From contig JBLWXT010000006.1 of assembly GCA_048267305.1 (NCBI GenBank), positions 62,001 to 126,000 on the forward strand: 64,000 nucleotides of DNA, read 5' to 3'. The DNA is from Owenweeksia sp048267305. GTDB taxonomy: Bacteria > Bacteroidota > Bacteroidia > Flavobacteriales > Schleiferiaceae. Below are positions 25,524 to 34,683 of this stretch, piece after piece. Position 1 is the first letter of the stretch; the number at the start of each line of letters is the position of its first letter. The translations under genes and the position numbers were made by a program. The notes beneath the pieces were generated by a model, which saw nothing but the letters and a program-made list of their open reading frames with translations, searched no databases and was not told the DNA's origin.

Positions 25524-26168
25524 ATGACCCTTAGCAATTTCAACAGAGTAATCATTTTAATGATTATTCTGACCTTACCTTTTATTTCCAAAGCTGAAAT
25601 CTGCTTTAAGAGTTTTGAAGAAGACACTACCGTCTCAAAAGCCATATTTGTAGGTAAGGTGGTTAAAATTGAGGAAGGCAAATATTGGTATCGCGGACGA
25701 CCTAAAACAATATTCACCTTTGAAGTATTAGAGTCTTTCAAAGGGCTTCAGAAAGGATTTGGCCACCTTTCTTTAATTGGAGCCATAAATGGATGTTGCA
25801 ATGAAAACTTTATAGTAGACTCTACATTTCTCGTTTTTGCTTACAGTGATTGTGAAAACTCAAGTATTCTTTGGACTAATAACTGTTCAAACACCGGGCT
25901 ACTTTCCAAACAGATCGTCAATTACAAAAAATTAGGAAATGCTATTCAGCACGTTAGAACTAACGATGAATTCAATTCAGAGCAATCGCAAATTGACTCC
26001 TTGTATAAAAGGATTGAAAATCTGGAAATTAGCTTAAAAAAAAGTCAAGCATCCAATGGAAATCTGAATGTTCAACGAATTGTTCTTTCAATTGCAATTG
26101 GAGTGCTATTCATTATTACTGCCGCAATGGCTGCTAAAAGAAAGAAACGAAATGCCCACAACAGCTAA
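25524..26168 (+). CDS. TIMP/NTR-like secreted protein with C-terminal membrane helix
   Basis: The 214-residue protein has a signal peptide (VIILMIILTLPFISKAE). The mature part reads like a bacterial netrin/TIMP (NTR) domain: KAIFVGKVVKIEEGK, then FTFEVLESFKGL, then INGCCNENFIVDSTFLVFAY, then a cysteine-bearing end (DCENSS, NNCSNTGLL). A short heptad-like segment (IDSLYKRIENLEISLKKS) leads to a transmembrane helix (about 178-197, IVLSIAIGVLFIITAAMAA) and a basic tail (KRKKRN), so it is anchored with its domain in the periplasm. Bacterial NTR domains have no settled role. No operon partner is evident. Confidence 0.6.
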   Translation: MTLSNFNRVIILMIILTLPFISKAEICFKSFEEDTTVSKAIFVGKVVKIEEGKYWYRGRPKTIFTFEVLESFKGLQKGFGHLSLIGAINGCCNENFIVDSTFLVFAYSDCENSSILWTNNCSNTGLLSKQIVNYKKLGNAIQHVRTNDEFNSEQSQIDSLYKRIENLEISLKKSQASNGNLNVQRIVLSIAIGVLFIITAAMAAKRKKRNAHNS

Positions 26169-26360
26169 AACCATGGCTACCCCGTGGGGAAGCAACATTT
26201 TCAGCCTCAGTATTTCCCCTAAAAAACAAAGCAAACATCCCGCCCCATTCCACTTGTCATGCCAAACAAGTTTAAAACGCCACAAACCTTTACCTTGGCT
26301 AACATAAGTCACCTTTAAAACTTTCTATCCCCTGTAACTTTATCCCATATAAATACAACT

Positions 26361-26780
26361 ATGGCACAATTGATTGAAATTAATCAAGGAGAAATTAAAG
26401 TGAGGTTTACATCTCCAACAAAAGGAAAAATAGCCTTTAAGGATTTGGGACTTTCGGAAGATCAGTTGGTACTGGATGCTGGTTTCCTAAGACTGGTATT
26501 TAACATGGAAGGAATTGGTGAGCACGATTACTTTGCCGTGCCCACACTTGAAATAAAGTACAGGGAAAATTGCGCAGAGACGCTTTGGCAATGTGATTTT
26601 AATGAGGAAACGATATTGGACAAAGTAGATCATCATGGTAATTCCACGGTACTGCTATTGGACAGAAACAAAATAAGCTCACTGGAGCACCGTCATCAAA
26701 ATACCCTGGTCATACATGCCGAATTTCCTCAAAAAGTTCACATTGATGCCGGAGAATCGTTCATAAACTTATTTAAATGA
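26361..26780 (+). CDS. Hypothetical protein, 139 residues
   Basis: I do not recognise this protein. It has no signal peptide or membrane helix and alternates short strands and turns (EIKVRFTSPTKGKIAFKDLG; TVLLLDRNKISSLEHRHQNT; VIHAEFPQKVHIDAGESF), suggesting a small soluble beta-rich fold. The ATG at 26361 follows an A/T-rich leader, as usual here. It lies alone, 187 bp before cbpA, in the same direction. Codon use resembles its neighbours, so I treat it as real. Confidence 0.65.
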   Translation: MAQLIEINQGEIKVRFTSPTKGKIAFKDLGLSEDQLVLDAGFLRLVFNMEGIGEHDYFAVPTLEIKYRENCAETLWQCDFNEETILDKVDHHGNSTVLLLDRNKISSLEHRHQNTLVIHAEFPQKVHIDAGESFINLFK

Positions 26781-26967
26781 TCGGATTTTGCACAAGCAAC
26801 AGGTTCTCCATGATCTTAATATAAAGAACATTGGCAAACAGAAAATCTCACAATTGAGAGCTTGTGAACAGGAAAAAATCAGGCTAAATAAATTTGCCAC
26901 CCTTTTGATGACAATTACATTTTGATTAATATTAAACTATCAGGACAACCGAAATAATACAGTGCAA

Positions 26968-27861
26968 ATGGCATTTATTGATTACTACAAAATATTGGGC
27001 GTAGACAAAACCTCAAGCCAAAGCGATATAAAAAAAGCCTACCGGAAGCTGGCCAGAAAATATCACCCTGATGTAAACCCCAACGACAAGGAAGCAGAGC
27101 GAAAGTTTAAGCAAATCAGTGAGGCCAATGAGGTACTCAGCAATGTTGAAAATCGCAAAAAATACGATCAATACGGCAAGGATTGGAAGCACGCTGAAGA
27201 ATTTGAAAAAGCCAAACAGCAACAACAATCGCGGGGCAACAGGCAACAGCAACAGGCTTCGGGCAACTTTTCAGGTGGAGATTATTCTGATTTTTTTGAA
27301 TCAATGTTTGGAGGTGGCGGAGGAAGAAGCAGTGGCAATGTTCGCTTTAAGGGACAGGACTACAATGCAGACTTACATCTCGACCTAAAGGATGTTTACA
27401 AAACTCACAAGCGTACGCTCACTGTTAATGGCAAAAATATTCGCCTTACCATTCCTGCAGGGGTTAAAAACGGGCAGGTAATTAAAATTAAGGGACTTGG
27501 AGGAGAAGGCGTAAATAATGGTCCGAAGGGAGATCTTCTGATCCGCTTCAAAATAGATAACCACTCCAAGTTTAAACTTGACAACAACAATCTTTACACT
27601 ACTGTAGATCTTGATTTGTACGTGGCAATATTAGGTGGGGATATTACGGTAGACACTTTTGACGGAAAGGTAAAACTCAAGGTAAAACCCGAAACCCAGA
27701 ATGGGACTAAAGTAAAACTCAAGGGAAAGGGATTTCCTGTTTACAAAAAAGACGGCCAGTTTGGAGACCTTTATATCACCTACAATGTGGTGTTGCCCAC
27801 CAACCTGTCGGCCAGGGAAAAGGAATTGTTTAAAGAACTAACTAATTTACGATCAGCATGA
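26968..27861 (+). CDS. cbpA: CbpA-type DnaJ co-chaperone
   Basis: I take the ATG at 26968 (297 residues); a GTG two codons earlier is less likely. The J domain spans about 3-68 with the essential HPD in YHPDVNPNDKEAERKFKQIS. A Gln/Gly-rich linker (QQQQSRGNRQQQQ; FGGGGGRSSG) follows, then two client-binding beta domains (IPAGVKNGQVIKIKGLGGEG; NGTKVKLKGKGFPVYKK). There is no zinc-finger region, so it is CbpA class, not DnaJ. It would stimulate DnaK. The downstream gene encodes its modulator and overlaps by four bases. Confidence 0.92.
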   Translation: MAFIDYYKILGVDKTSSQSDIKKAYRKLARKYHPDVNPNDKEAERKFKQISEANEVLSNVENRKKYDQYGKDWKHAEEFEKAKQQQQSRGNRQQQQASGNFSGGDYSDFFESMFGGGGGRSSGNVRFKGQDYNADLHLDLKDVYKTHKRTLTVNGKNIRLTIPAGVKNGQVIKIKGLGGEGVNNGPKGDLLIRFKIDNHSKFKLDNNNLYTTVDLDLYVAILGGDITVDTFDGKVKLKVKPETQNGTKVKLKGKGFPVYKKDGQFGDLYITYNVVLPTNLSAREKELFKELTNLRSA

Positions 27862-28160
27862 AAACTGAAAACCTTATTTCCATAGATCAGTTGTGCACAT
27901 ACTATAAGGTTGAAATGTCATTCTTCAACAATCTGAAGGATTATGGCCTGATTGAAATCAGCACTCTGGAGCAAACAGATTATATCCACCAGGACAAGAT
28001 TGAGGATGTTGAGAAAGTGATACGAATGCATCAGGAGTTGGATATCAACCTTGAGGGAATTGATACCATTCTCCATTTACTGGAAAAAATAAATGATCTA
28101 CAATCTGAATTAATCGCCACCAAAAACAGGCTCAGGTTGTACGAGGATGACACTCCATAA
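27858..28160 (+). CDS. cbpM: CbpM-type modulator of CbpA
   Basis: The 100-residue protein has the MerR-like helical layout of CbpM: LISIDQLCTYYKVEMSFFNN, then LKDYGLIEI, then a long helix ending in ILHLLEKINDLQSELIATKN. CbpM binds the J domain of CbpA and blocks its contact with DnaK. Its ATG lies inside the cbpA stop region (ATGA, 27858-27861), so the two are translated together. Sequence similarity within the family is weak; the genomic pairing makes the call firm. Confidence 0.85.
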   Translation: MKTENLISIDQLCTYYKVEMSFFNNLKDYGLIEISTLEQTDYIHQDKIEDVEKVIRMHQELDINLEGIDTILHLLEKINDLQSELIATKNRLRLYEDDTP

Positions 28161-28223
28161 TCTAAAATCCATACCTCTCGAAAAATACAGGGTGAAACAC
28201 CTAAAAAACCAGCACAAGCCTCC

Positions 28224-28814
28224 CTACCAGGGAATTCTCGCTATCTCTCCGTCCACATAATCCCGCAATAGCGGGAAAAATCTGCGGAACTCATCCTCGT
28301 ATTTTTCGTAGTCGTTAAACATATCGGCTACTGCATTTTTCATGGAATTATCAAAGGAGGCTCTTCTGCTCATTCCTGAAAAAACCTTTTCCAGGCCACT
28401 TCGCTCGCCATAACTCACCAGCCAGTTTCCATCCTCCATGTAAGGCAACATCCTCTGAACAGGCATGGGCAGCTCATCCCAACGCCTGTGAAAGAGGTCA
28501 TAGGCATTTTGGGCAAAATCAGTTAATGGAGTGTCACTGTAATCGCCAAAGTTTTTTGCCAGGAAATGATCGTATAATATATCTGCCACCACAGGGCTGT
28601 ACTTACTTTGCGTAGGACGCAACCTTTCCTTACTCTCTTCTACAATAGCGTGGTTATCTGTATAAGAGTCAATTTTATGATGGAGCTTAATACCCTCCAC
28701 CACCTCCGGTTTAAACTGCCCCCACTCTACAGCCCTTACCGAATCGGCTATAAAGTTGCCTACCATTATATCGTCATCATTATTGGAGAGAAGAAGGTGG
28801 GCTAAGAAATTCAT
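28224..28814 (-). CDS. acpH: Acyl carrier protein phosphodiesterase
   Basis: The 196-residue protein begins MNFLAHLLLSNNDDDIMVGN and continues FIADSVRA, then GIKLHHKIDSYTDNH and VVADILYDHFLAKNF. These His/Asp motifs are those of the AcpH family, an HD-like metallohydrolase that removes the phosphopantetheine arm from acyl carrier protein. It is cytosolic. It is monocistronic, convergent with cbpM. Confidence 0.88.
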   Translation of the reverse strand: MNFLAHLLLSNNDDDIMVGNFIADSVRAVEWGQFKPEVVEGIKLHHKIDSYTDNHAIVEESKERLRPTQSKYSPVVADILYDHFLAKNFGDYSDTPLTDFAQNAYDLFHRRWDELPMPVQRMLPYMEDGNWLVSYGERSGLEKVFSGMSRRASFDNSMKNAVADMFNDYEKYEDEFRRFFPLLRDYVDGEIARIPW

Positions 28815-28867
28815 CAGAGAGTTTTAGCAAATTTAAAACAGAGAATTAGAAAAGTGCCTGAAAATGA

Positions 28868-28902
28868 AAATCCCCGTCCTTCAGGAAGAAAGACGGGGAT
28901 TA
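28868..28902 (-). terminator. Terminator after purS
   Basis: AATCCCCGTC (28869-28878) pairs perfectly with GACGGGGATT (28892-28901) over a 13-nt loop, and the minus strand continues TTTTCATTTT. It ends the pssA-purS transcript. Confidence 0.85.
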
Positions 28903-28953
28903 CAGTTCCGATTAAAAAACCTCAATCCTATACCTCAAATATAGAATTAATTT

Positions 28954-29205
28954 TTAATTCTCAATGATTTCATACTGAAAACTTTCAGTGATTTGATTGG
29001 CAAGAAGCTTTTTACAGGCATCTTCCACCTTTTGAGCAGCCGCAGCCTTATCGTCTGCCTCCACCTCAAGGCTAATGTGTTTGCCAATGCGTACTCCTGA
29101 AATTTCAGGAAGTCCGACATTTTTCATGCTATTGCTTACCGCTTTCCCTTGTGGGTCAAGCAGTGCTTTGTGAGGCATAATATCTATTTCGGCAGTAAAC
29201 TTCAT
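28954..29205 (-). CDS. purS: Phosphoribosylformylglycinamidine synthase subunit PurS
   Basis: The 83-residue protein matches PurS over its length: FTAEIDIMPHKALLDPQGKA, then the segment around SNSMKNVGLPEISGVRIGKH and VEDACKKLLANQITESFQYE. PurS is the small structural subunit of the PurSLQ complex that makes formylglycinamidine ribonucleotide in purine synthesis. purL and purQ are not in the window. It overlaps the end of pssA by four bases, an unusual pairing of purine and phospholipid genes. Confidence 0.9.
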   Translation of the reverse strand: MKFTAEIDIMPHKALLDPQGKAVSNSMKNVGLPEISGVRIGKHISLEVEADDKAAAAQKVEDACKKLLANQITESFQYEIIEN

Positions 29206-29906
29206 GATCTATTTGGTTTAAAAATAAGCGATAAAATAAGGTACAAAGGTATAATAAAGGCCAAAGCCCTAAAACGAAAAAGCACTACTAAAAGGACAAT
29301 TCCCAGCAACAAAACCATCCGGCCTTTATTTTCGCCCCACTTTAGGTTTTTCGCCTTGAGCGACATCAGCGGAAGCTCCGCTACCAAAAGGAAGGAGGTA
29401 ACTACTGTTAGGGCGGTAAGGAAAAATGGATGCAACAAAATATTTTTAACCGTGCCCTCTTCGGCATAAATGGCTATCAAACCTATTGATAGTATGAGGA
29501 TAGTGTTTGCCGGTGTGGGCATCCCAATAAAATAATCAGCCTGGCGGGTATCAATATTAAACTTTGCCAAACGCAAGGCCGAGAACAGGGGAATCAAAAG
29601 TGCCATGTAGGGTAAAAACTCAACGGATGGCTCTCCGCTCATCCATGACATTTCAAACAACATGAACATGAATAAACCCGGCACCACACCAAAGCTTACA
29701 AGATCTGCCAGGCTATCCAACTGTTTGCCCAACTCAGAGTGAACCCCGAGCAATCGGGCGGCAAAACCATCTAAAAAATCAAATACCAGAGATAGACCAA
29801 TGAGCCAGGCTACCAATATATAGTCTCCGCCAAAAATCGCGATAATAGCTATTAGTCCGCAGGCTAGATTAGAAAGTGTAAGAAGATTGGGAATGTAACT
29901 TTTCAA
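29202..29906 (-). CDS. pssA: CDP-diacylglycerol-serine O-phosphatidyltransferase
   Basis: This inner-membrane enzyme makes phosphatidylserine, precursor of phosphatidylethanolamine. The CDP-alcohol phosphotransferase signature D-G-x2-A-R-x8-G-x3-D-x3-D is complete in DFLDGFAARLLGVHSELGKQ followed by LDSLAD. Five to seven hydrophobic helices surround it. There is no ATG at the N-terminus; the family normally begins near K-x-x-I-P-N, which points to the TTG at 29906 (TTG-AAA-AGT-TAC), giving 234 residues. It is the first gene of a pair with purS, divergent from the PorV/Q-like gene. Confidence 0.9.
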   Translation of the reverse strand: MKSYIPNLLTLSNLACGLIAIIAIFGGDYILVAWLIGLSLVFDFLDGFAARLLGVHSELGKQLDSLADLVSFGVVPGLFMFMLFEMSWMSGEPSVEFLPYMALLIPLFSALRLAKFNIDTRQADYFIGMPTPANTILILSIGLIAIYAEEGTVKNILLHPFFLTALTVVTSFLLVAELPLMSLKAKNLKWGENKGRMVLLLGIVLLVVLFRFRALAFIIPLYLILSLIFKPNRS

Positions 29907-29990
29907 AATGTGAAAGTGGTTTACGCAATAAGTGTGCAAATATGAAGTTTTTACAGCGGATTCCTTTTATTTGCCAAAACGTATTATGTA

Positions 29991-31082
29991 TTGAAAAAGC
30001 TCGCCTTACTCCTTTTACTTGCTCCTGTATTACTTATCGGGCAAGGCCGTAAATACAGCAACGAATTTTTAAACATTGGTGTGGATGCCAAAGCACTGGG
30101 GATGAGCAATGCCGTGGTGGCTACCGCCAATGATGTAACTGCAGGTTATTGGAACCCCGCAGGTCTTGTCGGAATTACCAAAGGCTGGCAGGCAGCAGCC
30201 ATGCATGCCGAGTATTTTGCCAGTATTGCCCAATATGATTACCTGGCCTTTGCCATGCCTATAGACGCCCTAAGCACCGTTGGCGTTTCTGTAATTCGCT
30301 TTGGCGTGGATGACATCCTTGACACTACTGAGCTTATTGACAAGGACGGCAATGTGAATTATGACCGTATCAATAAATTCTCTGCCGCAGATTATGCTCT
30401 CTTGATTTCCTATGCCCGTAAGGCCAAATCCATCCCCAATCTGCGCTATGGCGGAAATGCAAAAATTATTTATCGCCACATTGGCGATTTTGCCAGTGCT
30501 ATTGGTTTCGGCTTTGACCTTGGTGCACAATACTCTATTAAAAAATGGCAACTTGGCGCCAACCTTCGCGATGTAACCAGCACCTTCAATTCATGGAGCT
30601 ACAATGAAGACAAGTTAAACGAGGCCTTTGCCAATACCAACAATCAAACTAGCGGTGGCCAGAATGAACTGCCTACCGAAAATCTTGAGCTTACCATACC
30701 CAGTCTTATTTTGGGGGTAGGTCGCAAATTTGAAATCGGAGAAAAATACAGTCTGCATACCGAACTCAACGGAACCATGACATTTGCCGGGCGCGAAAAC
30801 ACTTTGGTTTCTGCAGATTTTGGAAACATCAGTCCCAATTTTGGCTTTCAACTAGGCTATCGTGACTTTGTATTTTTAAGAGGTGGTGTGGGAAATGCCA
30901 CACGCTCCAAAAACTTTGATGGAAGCACGTACTATACCGTACAACCCACCATGGGCATAGGCTTTAAGTACCGCGGCATTTCAATTGACTATGCCCTTAC
31001 CAACATCGCCAATGCCAACGATGTGCTTTACAGCAATACTTTCTCGCTTAAATTTAACTTTGCCGACTTCAACAGAAGTTAG
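29991..31082 (+). CDS. PorV/PorQ-family outer-membrane protein
   Basis: The 363-residue protein starts at TTG (TTG-AAA-AAG) with a signal peptide (MKKLALLLLLAPVLLIGQG). The mature N-terminus NEFLNIGVDAKALGMSNAVV, then the segment with AGYWNPAGL, is the PorV/PorQ signature; the rest is a FadL-like 14-strand barrel ending in FSLKFNFADFNRS. PorV and PorQ shuttle T9SS cargo at the outer membrane. This copy is a family member, not clearly PorV itself, and T9SS cargo genes occur elsewhere in the window. It lies 7 bp before lnt and is probably co-transcribed with it. Confidence 0.82.
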   Translation: MKKLALLLLLAPVLLIGQGRKYSNEFLNIGVDAKALGMSNAVVATANDVTAGYWNPAGLVGITKGWQAAAMHAEYFASIAQYDYLAFAMPIDALSTVGVSVIRFGVDDILDTTELIDKDGNVNYDRINKFSAADYALLISYARKAKSIPNLRYGGNAKIIYRHIGDFASAIGFGFDLGAQYSIKKWQLGANLRDVTSTFNSWSYNEDKLNEAFANTNNQTSGGQNELPTENLELTIPSLILGVGRKFEIGEKYSLHTELNGTMTFAGRENTLVSADFGNISPNFGFQLGYRDFVFLRGGVGNATRSKNFDGSTYYTVQPTMGIGFKYRGISIDYALTNIANANDVLYSNTFSLKFNFADFNRS

Positions 31083-31089
31083 CAGTTAA

Positions 31090-32694
31090 ATGATACAAAG
31101 ACTTTTACCCGCCCTCCTCACCCCCATTTTACTTTGGTTAGCGTGGCCGGGCATCGGCTTTACTCCTTTCCTTTTTGTAGCCTTTATCCCCATGCTGTGG
31201 CTCGAGCATTCCCTTACGGGAGAAAAAAAAGCGGGACGAAGCTGGTTTTTACTTTCATGGCTGGCCTTCGGGCTTTTTAACTTTTTGTGCACCTGGTGGC
31301 TGATAAATGCCCATTGGAGTGGCGTACTTATGACCACTGTGATCAATGGCGGGCTGATGGCTTTGGTGATGGCCATATTCAGGTTTATAAAAAACAAACT
31401 GGGCGCCCAGCGCGGTTACGTGTCTCTTCCATTTTTATGGATTTGCCTTGAAGTGCTTCACAAAAACTGGGACTTGAGCTTCCCTTGGCTCAACCTTGGT
31501 AATGGCTTTGCCAGCCGTGTGGAGTGGATACAGTGGTATGAGCATGTGGGTGCTTTTGGCGGTACATTTTGGATTCTTGTTGTAAACCTTATGCTGTTTT
31601 GGTGCCTTCGCATTTTCACCCAAACAAAACAATTGAAGCCACTACTATGGAGAAGCCTTACTGTTATTATTCTACTTATTATTATACCGGCTTCGCTTTC
31701 GTATACGCGATACCTCTCTTATGAAGAAAAAGGAGAGTTGACAAAGGTGGTAGTTGTACAACCCAATATTGATACCTATACCGAGAAAAATACACTTACC
31801 AATACAGAGCAGGCCACAAAATTCATGCGGTTGGCCAATTTAAAACTGAACGACTCCGTTGACTTCCTGATCGGTCCTGAAGATTTATTGACGCATGGCC
31901 TCTATCAAAATCAGATAAAGGATTCTGAAGCTTTTAAGATAATACACAGCGCCATAGATCAGTATCCTGATTTAAACATTATTGTGGGTGGAACTACTTT
32001 TCGCTTTTATAAAAATGATGGACAAAGCGAAACTGCCCGACCGTTCTCTAATAGCGAAGGGTATTATGACGCCTTTAATTCGGCATTACTTATCAATTCA
32101 AAAGAACAGGTTCAGTTTTATCACAAATCAAAGCTTGTGGCCGGGGTAGAAATGTTCCCATTCGCCTCTGTTCTAAAACCTGTCTTAGGTGGATTGGTGG
32201 AGAGTATGGGCGGAACCACAGGAGGCCTTGCTCCCCAAGCCAACCGTGATGTTTTTGTTTCTACAGATGGCAGTTTTAAAGCAGCTCCACTTATTTGCTG
32301 GGAAAGTGATTTTGGAGAATATGTGACCGCATATGTACGCAATGGCGCAAACCTCCTAACCGTAATTACCAATGATGATTGGTGGGGTAATACTCCCGGC
32401 CATGTGCAGCATTTGCATTACTCACGGCTGCGGGCTATAGAAAACCGCAGGGCTGTTGCTCGCTCGGGCAATACCGGTATTTCATGTTTTATCAATCAGC
32501 GGGGAGATATTATTCAGCCCACTGAATACAAAGAAGAAGCGGTGCTAAAAGCCTCCATTCGCGCCAACAATGAGCTTACCTATTATTCGCGTACGGGAGA
32601 TTTTATTGGCAGAGTGAGTTTGTTTATATCTGGCTTTATGCTTTTGTTCGCTTTTGTAAGAGGCTATTTGAGGAAAGTTAATTCGCAAGTGTAA
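31090..32694 (+). CDS. lnt: Apolipoprotein N-acyltransferase
   Basis: Lnt adds the third acyl chain to the N-terminal Cys of lipoproteins, many of which are encoded nearby. About eight hydrophobic helices fill the N-terminal 200 residues (FLFVAFIPMLWLEHS; WSGVLMTTVINGGLMALVMA) and one closes the protein. The periplasmic nitrilase-like domain has the triad Glu in LIGPEDLLTHG, Lys in FYHKSKLVAGVEMFPF and Cys in PLICWESDFGEY. At 534 residues it has the usual length. The essential function fits a lipoprotein-rich Gram-negative. Confidence 0.95.
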   Translation: MIQRLLPALLTPILLWLAWPGIGFTPFLFVAFIPMLWLEHSLTGEKKAGRSWFLLSWLAFGLFNFLCTWWLINAHWSGVLMTTVINGGLMALVMAIFRFIKNKLGAQRGYVSLPFLWICLEVLHKNWDLSFPWLNLGNGFASRVEWIQWYEHVGAFGGTFWILVVNLMLFWCLRIFTQTKQLKPLLWRSLTVIILLIIIPASLSYTRYLSYEEKGELTKVVVVQPNIDTYTEKNTLTNTEQATKFMRLANLKLNDSVDFLIGPEDLLTHGLYQNQIKDSEAFKIIHSAIDQYPDLNIIVGGTTFRFYKNDGQSETARPFSNSEGYYDAFNSALLINSKEQVQFYHKSKLVAGVEMFPFASVLKPVLGGLVESMGGTTGGLAPQANRDVFVSTDGSFKAAPLICWESDFGEYVTAYVRNGANLLTVITNDDWWGNTPGHVQHLHYSRLRAIENRRAVARSGNTGISCFINQRGDIIQPTEYKEEAVLKASIRANNELTYYSRTGDFIGRVSLFISGFMLLFAFVRGYLRKVNSQV

Positions 32695-32879
32695 ATTATA
32701 TGCACGCAGATAACGCTGATTTAAACTGATAAAATTGAGTTGGCTAAAAACAATCTCAACAAAAGCAAGCTTGAATTCACCGAGTACCTTTATAAAATTG
32801 CTCAAACGAATTTGGTTTTCCAAACCACTAATTCCAAATTCCTATTTACCTTTCTCCCATCCTAATTTAAATACAGTTT

Positions 32880-33359
32880 ATGAAAACCACTCTTCTCTCT
32901 TTTGCCCTGTTTTGCTCCACATTGCTGTTTTCACAGAATAAGCCTTACGATGACGTTGCCGCCATTAAGGAAGTTATTCAAGAAGCCTATGTTGATGGTA
33001 TTTTTAACGAAGGCTATATGCGTTCCATAGAACTTAGCTTCAGTGAACACTTTGAATCCATCGGGCTTTTGGAGAATGATGAAACCATTGTAGAAACCTA
33101 CCAGGACTGGGTGAATATGGTAAAGAAAAGAATCAACGAAGGATATTACCCTGTTCCTCCTTCAGAGCACGTTACTGTAAAGTATTTACATGTGGAAGTG
33201 TCCCGCACAGTAGCCAATGTTAAACTGGAGTTTCTGGTAGGTGGTGTACCTAAGTACATCGATTTTTTAGCGCTGTATAAATTCAGTGGAGGCTGGAAGA
33301 TAGTAAACCGCACTTACCACGCTATTGACGAGGCTGATCGAAAGAAAACCAAGAACTAA
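32880..33359 (+). CDS. Secreted NTF2-like (lumazine-binding-type) protein
   Basis: The 159-residue protein has a signal peptide (LLSFALFCSTLLFSQ). It then follows the NTF2/lumazine-binding-2 pattern: DDVAAIKEVIQEAYVDGIFN at the start, a strand-rich middle (VKYLHVEVSRTVANVKLEFL) and the typical end LYKFSGGWKIVNRTYHA. Such proteins are small periplasmic binding or enzyme scaffolds of unspecified role. Its stop shares one base with the next start, so it leads a short operon with a cupin and an M28 peptidase. The 185 bp before it hold no recognisable gene. Confidence 0.75.
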   Translation: MKTTLLSFALFCSTLLFSQNKPYDDVAAIKEVIQEAYVDGIFNEGYMRSIELSFSEHFESIGLLENDETIVETYQDWVNMVKKRINEGYYPVPPSEHVTVKYLHVEVSRTVANVKLEFLVGGVPKYIDFLALYKFSGGWKIVNRTYHAIDEADRKKTKN

Positions 33360-33724
33360 TGTCCGTTCAGAAGGTAAATCTCAACGAAAAATTTAAAACC
33401 TTTAGCGACCATTGGCATCCACGCCTGCTAGGGAAACTAAATGGTCAGGAAGTTAAAATTGCTCGCCTCAAAGGCGAATTCGTGTGGCATAAGCACGATG
33501 AGGAAGACGAAATGTTCCTCATCATCAGCGGCACCTTAAAAATGGAGTTGGAGGATAAAACCCTTGTACTTGAAGAAGGTGAATTCGTCATCATCCCGAA
33601 AGGAACGATGCACCGACCGGTAGCGGATAAAGAAGTAGAGGTAATGCTATTTGAACCGGCAGGCACTGTAAATACAGGTAATGCAGGTGGATCATTAACA
33701 CGAAATGAGATTGAAGAGATATGA
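33359..33724 (+). CDS. Cupin-domain protein
   Basis: The 121-residue protein is a single cupin barrel. Motif 1 is visible as FVWHKHDEEDEMFLIISGTL (G-x5-H-x-H-x3-E-like metal site) and motif 2 as GEFVIIPKGTMHRPV. It has a full set of metal-binding His/Glu residues, so it probably binds a divalent metal. It could be an enzyme or a binding protein; nothing in the sequence decides. It sits between the NTF2-like gene and the M28 peptidase, overlapping both. Confidence 0.85.
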   Translation: MSVQKVNLNEKFKTFSDHWHPRLLGKLNGQEVKIARLKGEFVWHKHDEEDEMFLIISGTLKMELEDKTLVLEEGEFVIIPKGTMHRPVADKEVEVMLFEPAGTVNTGNAGGSLTRNEIEEI

Positions 33725-34653
33725 TAACAAAAACTCTTTTTAGACTAATTCTTTCCTCTATATTGTTCGGCACACATTTTTACATGAGTGCAAAAATGAG
33801 CTCCGATACCTCACTGATTAAAGCGCACTTTCAGGCTATTCTTCAAACTGAAAACTACCGAAACCATAAAAATCTGGAGGCTCTCAATCAAACGGCTCTG
33901 TACATCTATAATCACTTTCAAAAGTTTGCTGATACCGTTTACTACCAACCTTATAGTGTAAATGGTAAGGAATATAAAAATGTGGTCTGTGCCTTTGGAA
34001 CCAAAAATTTAGAGCGCATAGTTGTTGGCGCCCACTACGATGTTTGTGGACCACAGGATGGTGCAGATGACAACGCCAGTGGGGTAGTTGGCTTATTGGA
34101 ACTTGCAAGGATGCTAAAAGGAAAAACTCTTAATTATGAGATTGAGCTCGTAGCCTATACCTTAGAGGAGCCCCCCTATTTCAGAACCGAAAATATGGGC
34201 AGCTTCATACATGCAAAATCGCTTTTTGATAGTGACACTAAGGTTAAAGGGATGGTGGTTTTAGAAATGATTGGATTCTTTAAGGACACCAAACACACTC
34301 AGGATTATCCGCTGGGTATTCTAAAACTCATTTATGGCAGCCGTGGTGACTATATAACCTTGGTTAAAAAGTTTGGTGCTGGCAGTTTTGTAAGAAGGTT
34401 TTCAAAGCAATTTAAGAAGGCTAAAACTGTAAAAACTAAAAAGTTTACAGGCCCTGCTTCCTTACCGGGAATTGATTTTTCTGATCATCTTAACTATTGG
34501 CAGTTTGGCTTCCCAGCCATGATGATTACCGATACCGCTTTTTATCGCAATAAAAACTATCATCAATCTACTGACACATTGGAAACAATAGATATTTCAA
34601 GAATGGCAAAAGTGATAGATGGAGTTTTCGAGGCTCTACTTAAAATGAAATAA
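33721..34653 (+). CDS. M28-family zinc aminopeptidase
   Basis: The 310-residue protein has a hydrophobic signal segment at its start (LFRLILSSILFGTHFYMSA). The di-zinc peptidase site is seen in VVGAHYDVCGPQDGADDNAS (His and Asp ligands), YTLEEPPYF (general base Glu and adjacent ligand), VVLEMIGFF and PGIDFSDHLNYW (last His ligand). It is probably periplasmic or exported and removes N-terminal residues from peptides. The start overlaps the cupin stop (ATGA). No T9SS tail is present. Confidence 0.88.
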   Translation: MITKTLFRLILSSILFGTHFYMSAKMSSDTSLIKAHFQAILQTENYRNHKNLEALNQTALYIYNHFQKFADTVYYQPYSVNGKEYKNVVCAFGTKNLERIVVGAHYDVCGPQDGADDNASGVVGLLELARMLKGKTLNYEIELVAYTLEEPPYFRTENMGSFIHAKSLFDSDTKVKGMVVLEMIGFFKDTKHTQDYPLGILKLIYGSRGDYITLVKKFGAGSFVRRFSKQFKKAKTVKTKKFTGPASLPGIDFSDHLNYWQFGFPAMMITDTAFYRNKNYHQSTDTLETIDISRMAKVIDGVFEALLKMK

Positions 34654-34683
34654 TACATCTTCCCTCTTAAATTTTCTAAACAA

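Noticed and set aside
32699..32712. Partial match to the fad operator (TATGCACGCA)
   Set aside because: Only about 11 of 16 positions agree, the palindrome is broken, and it follows lnt with no fatty-acid gene nearby.
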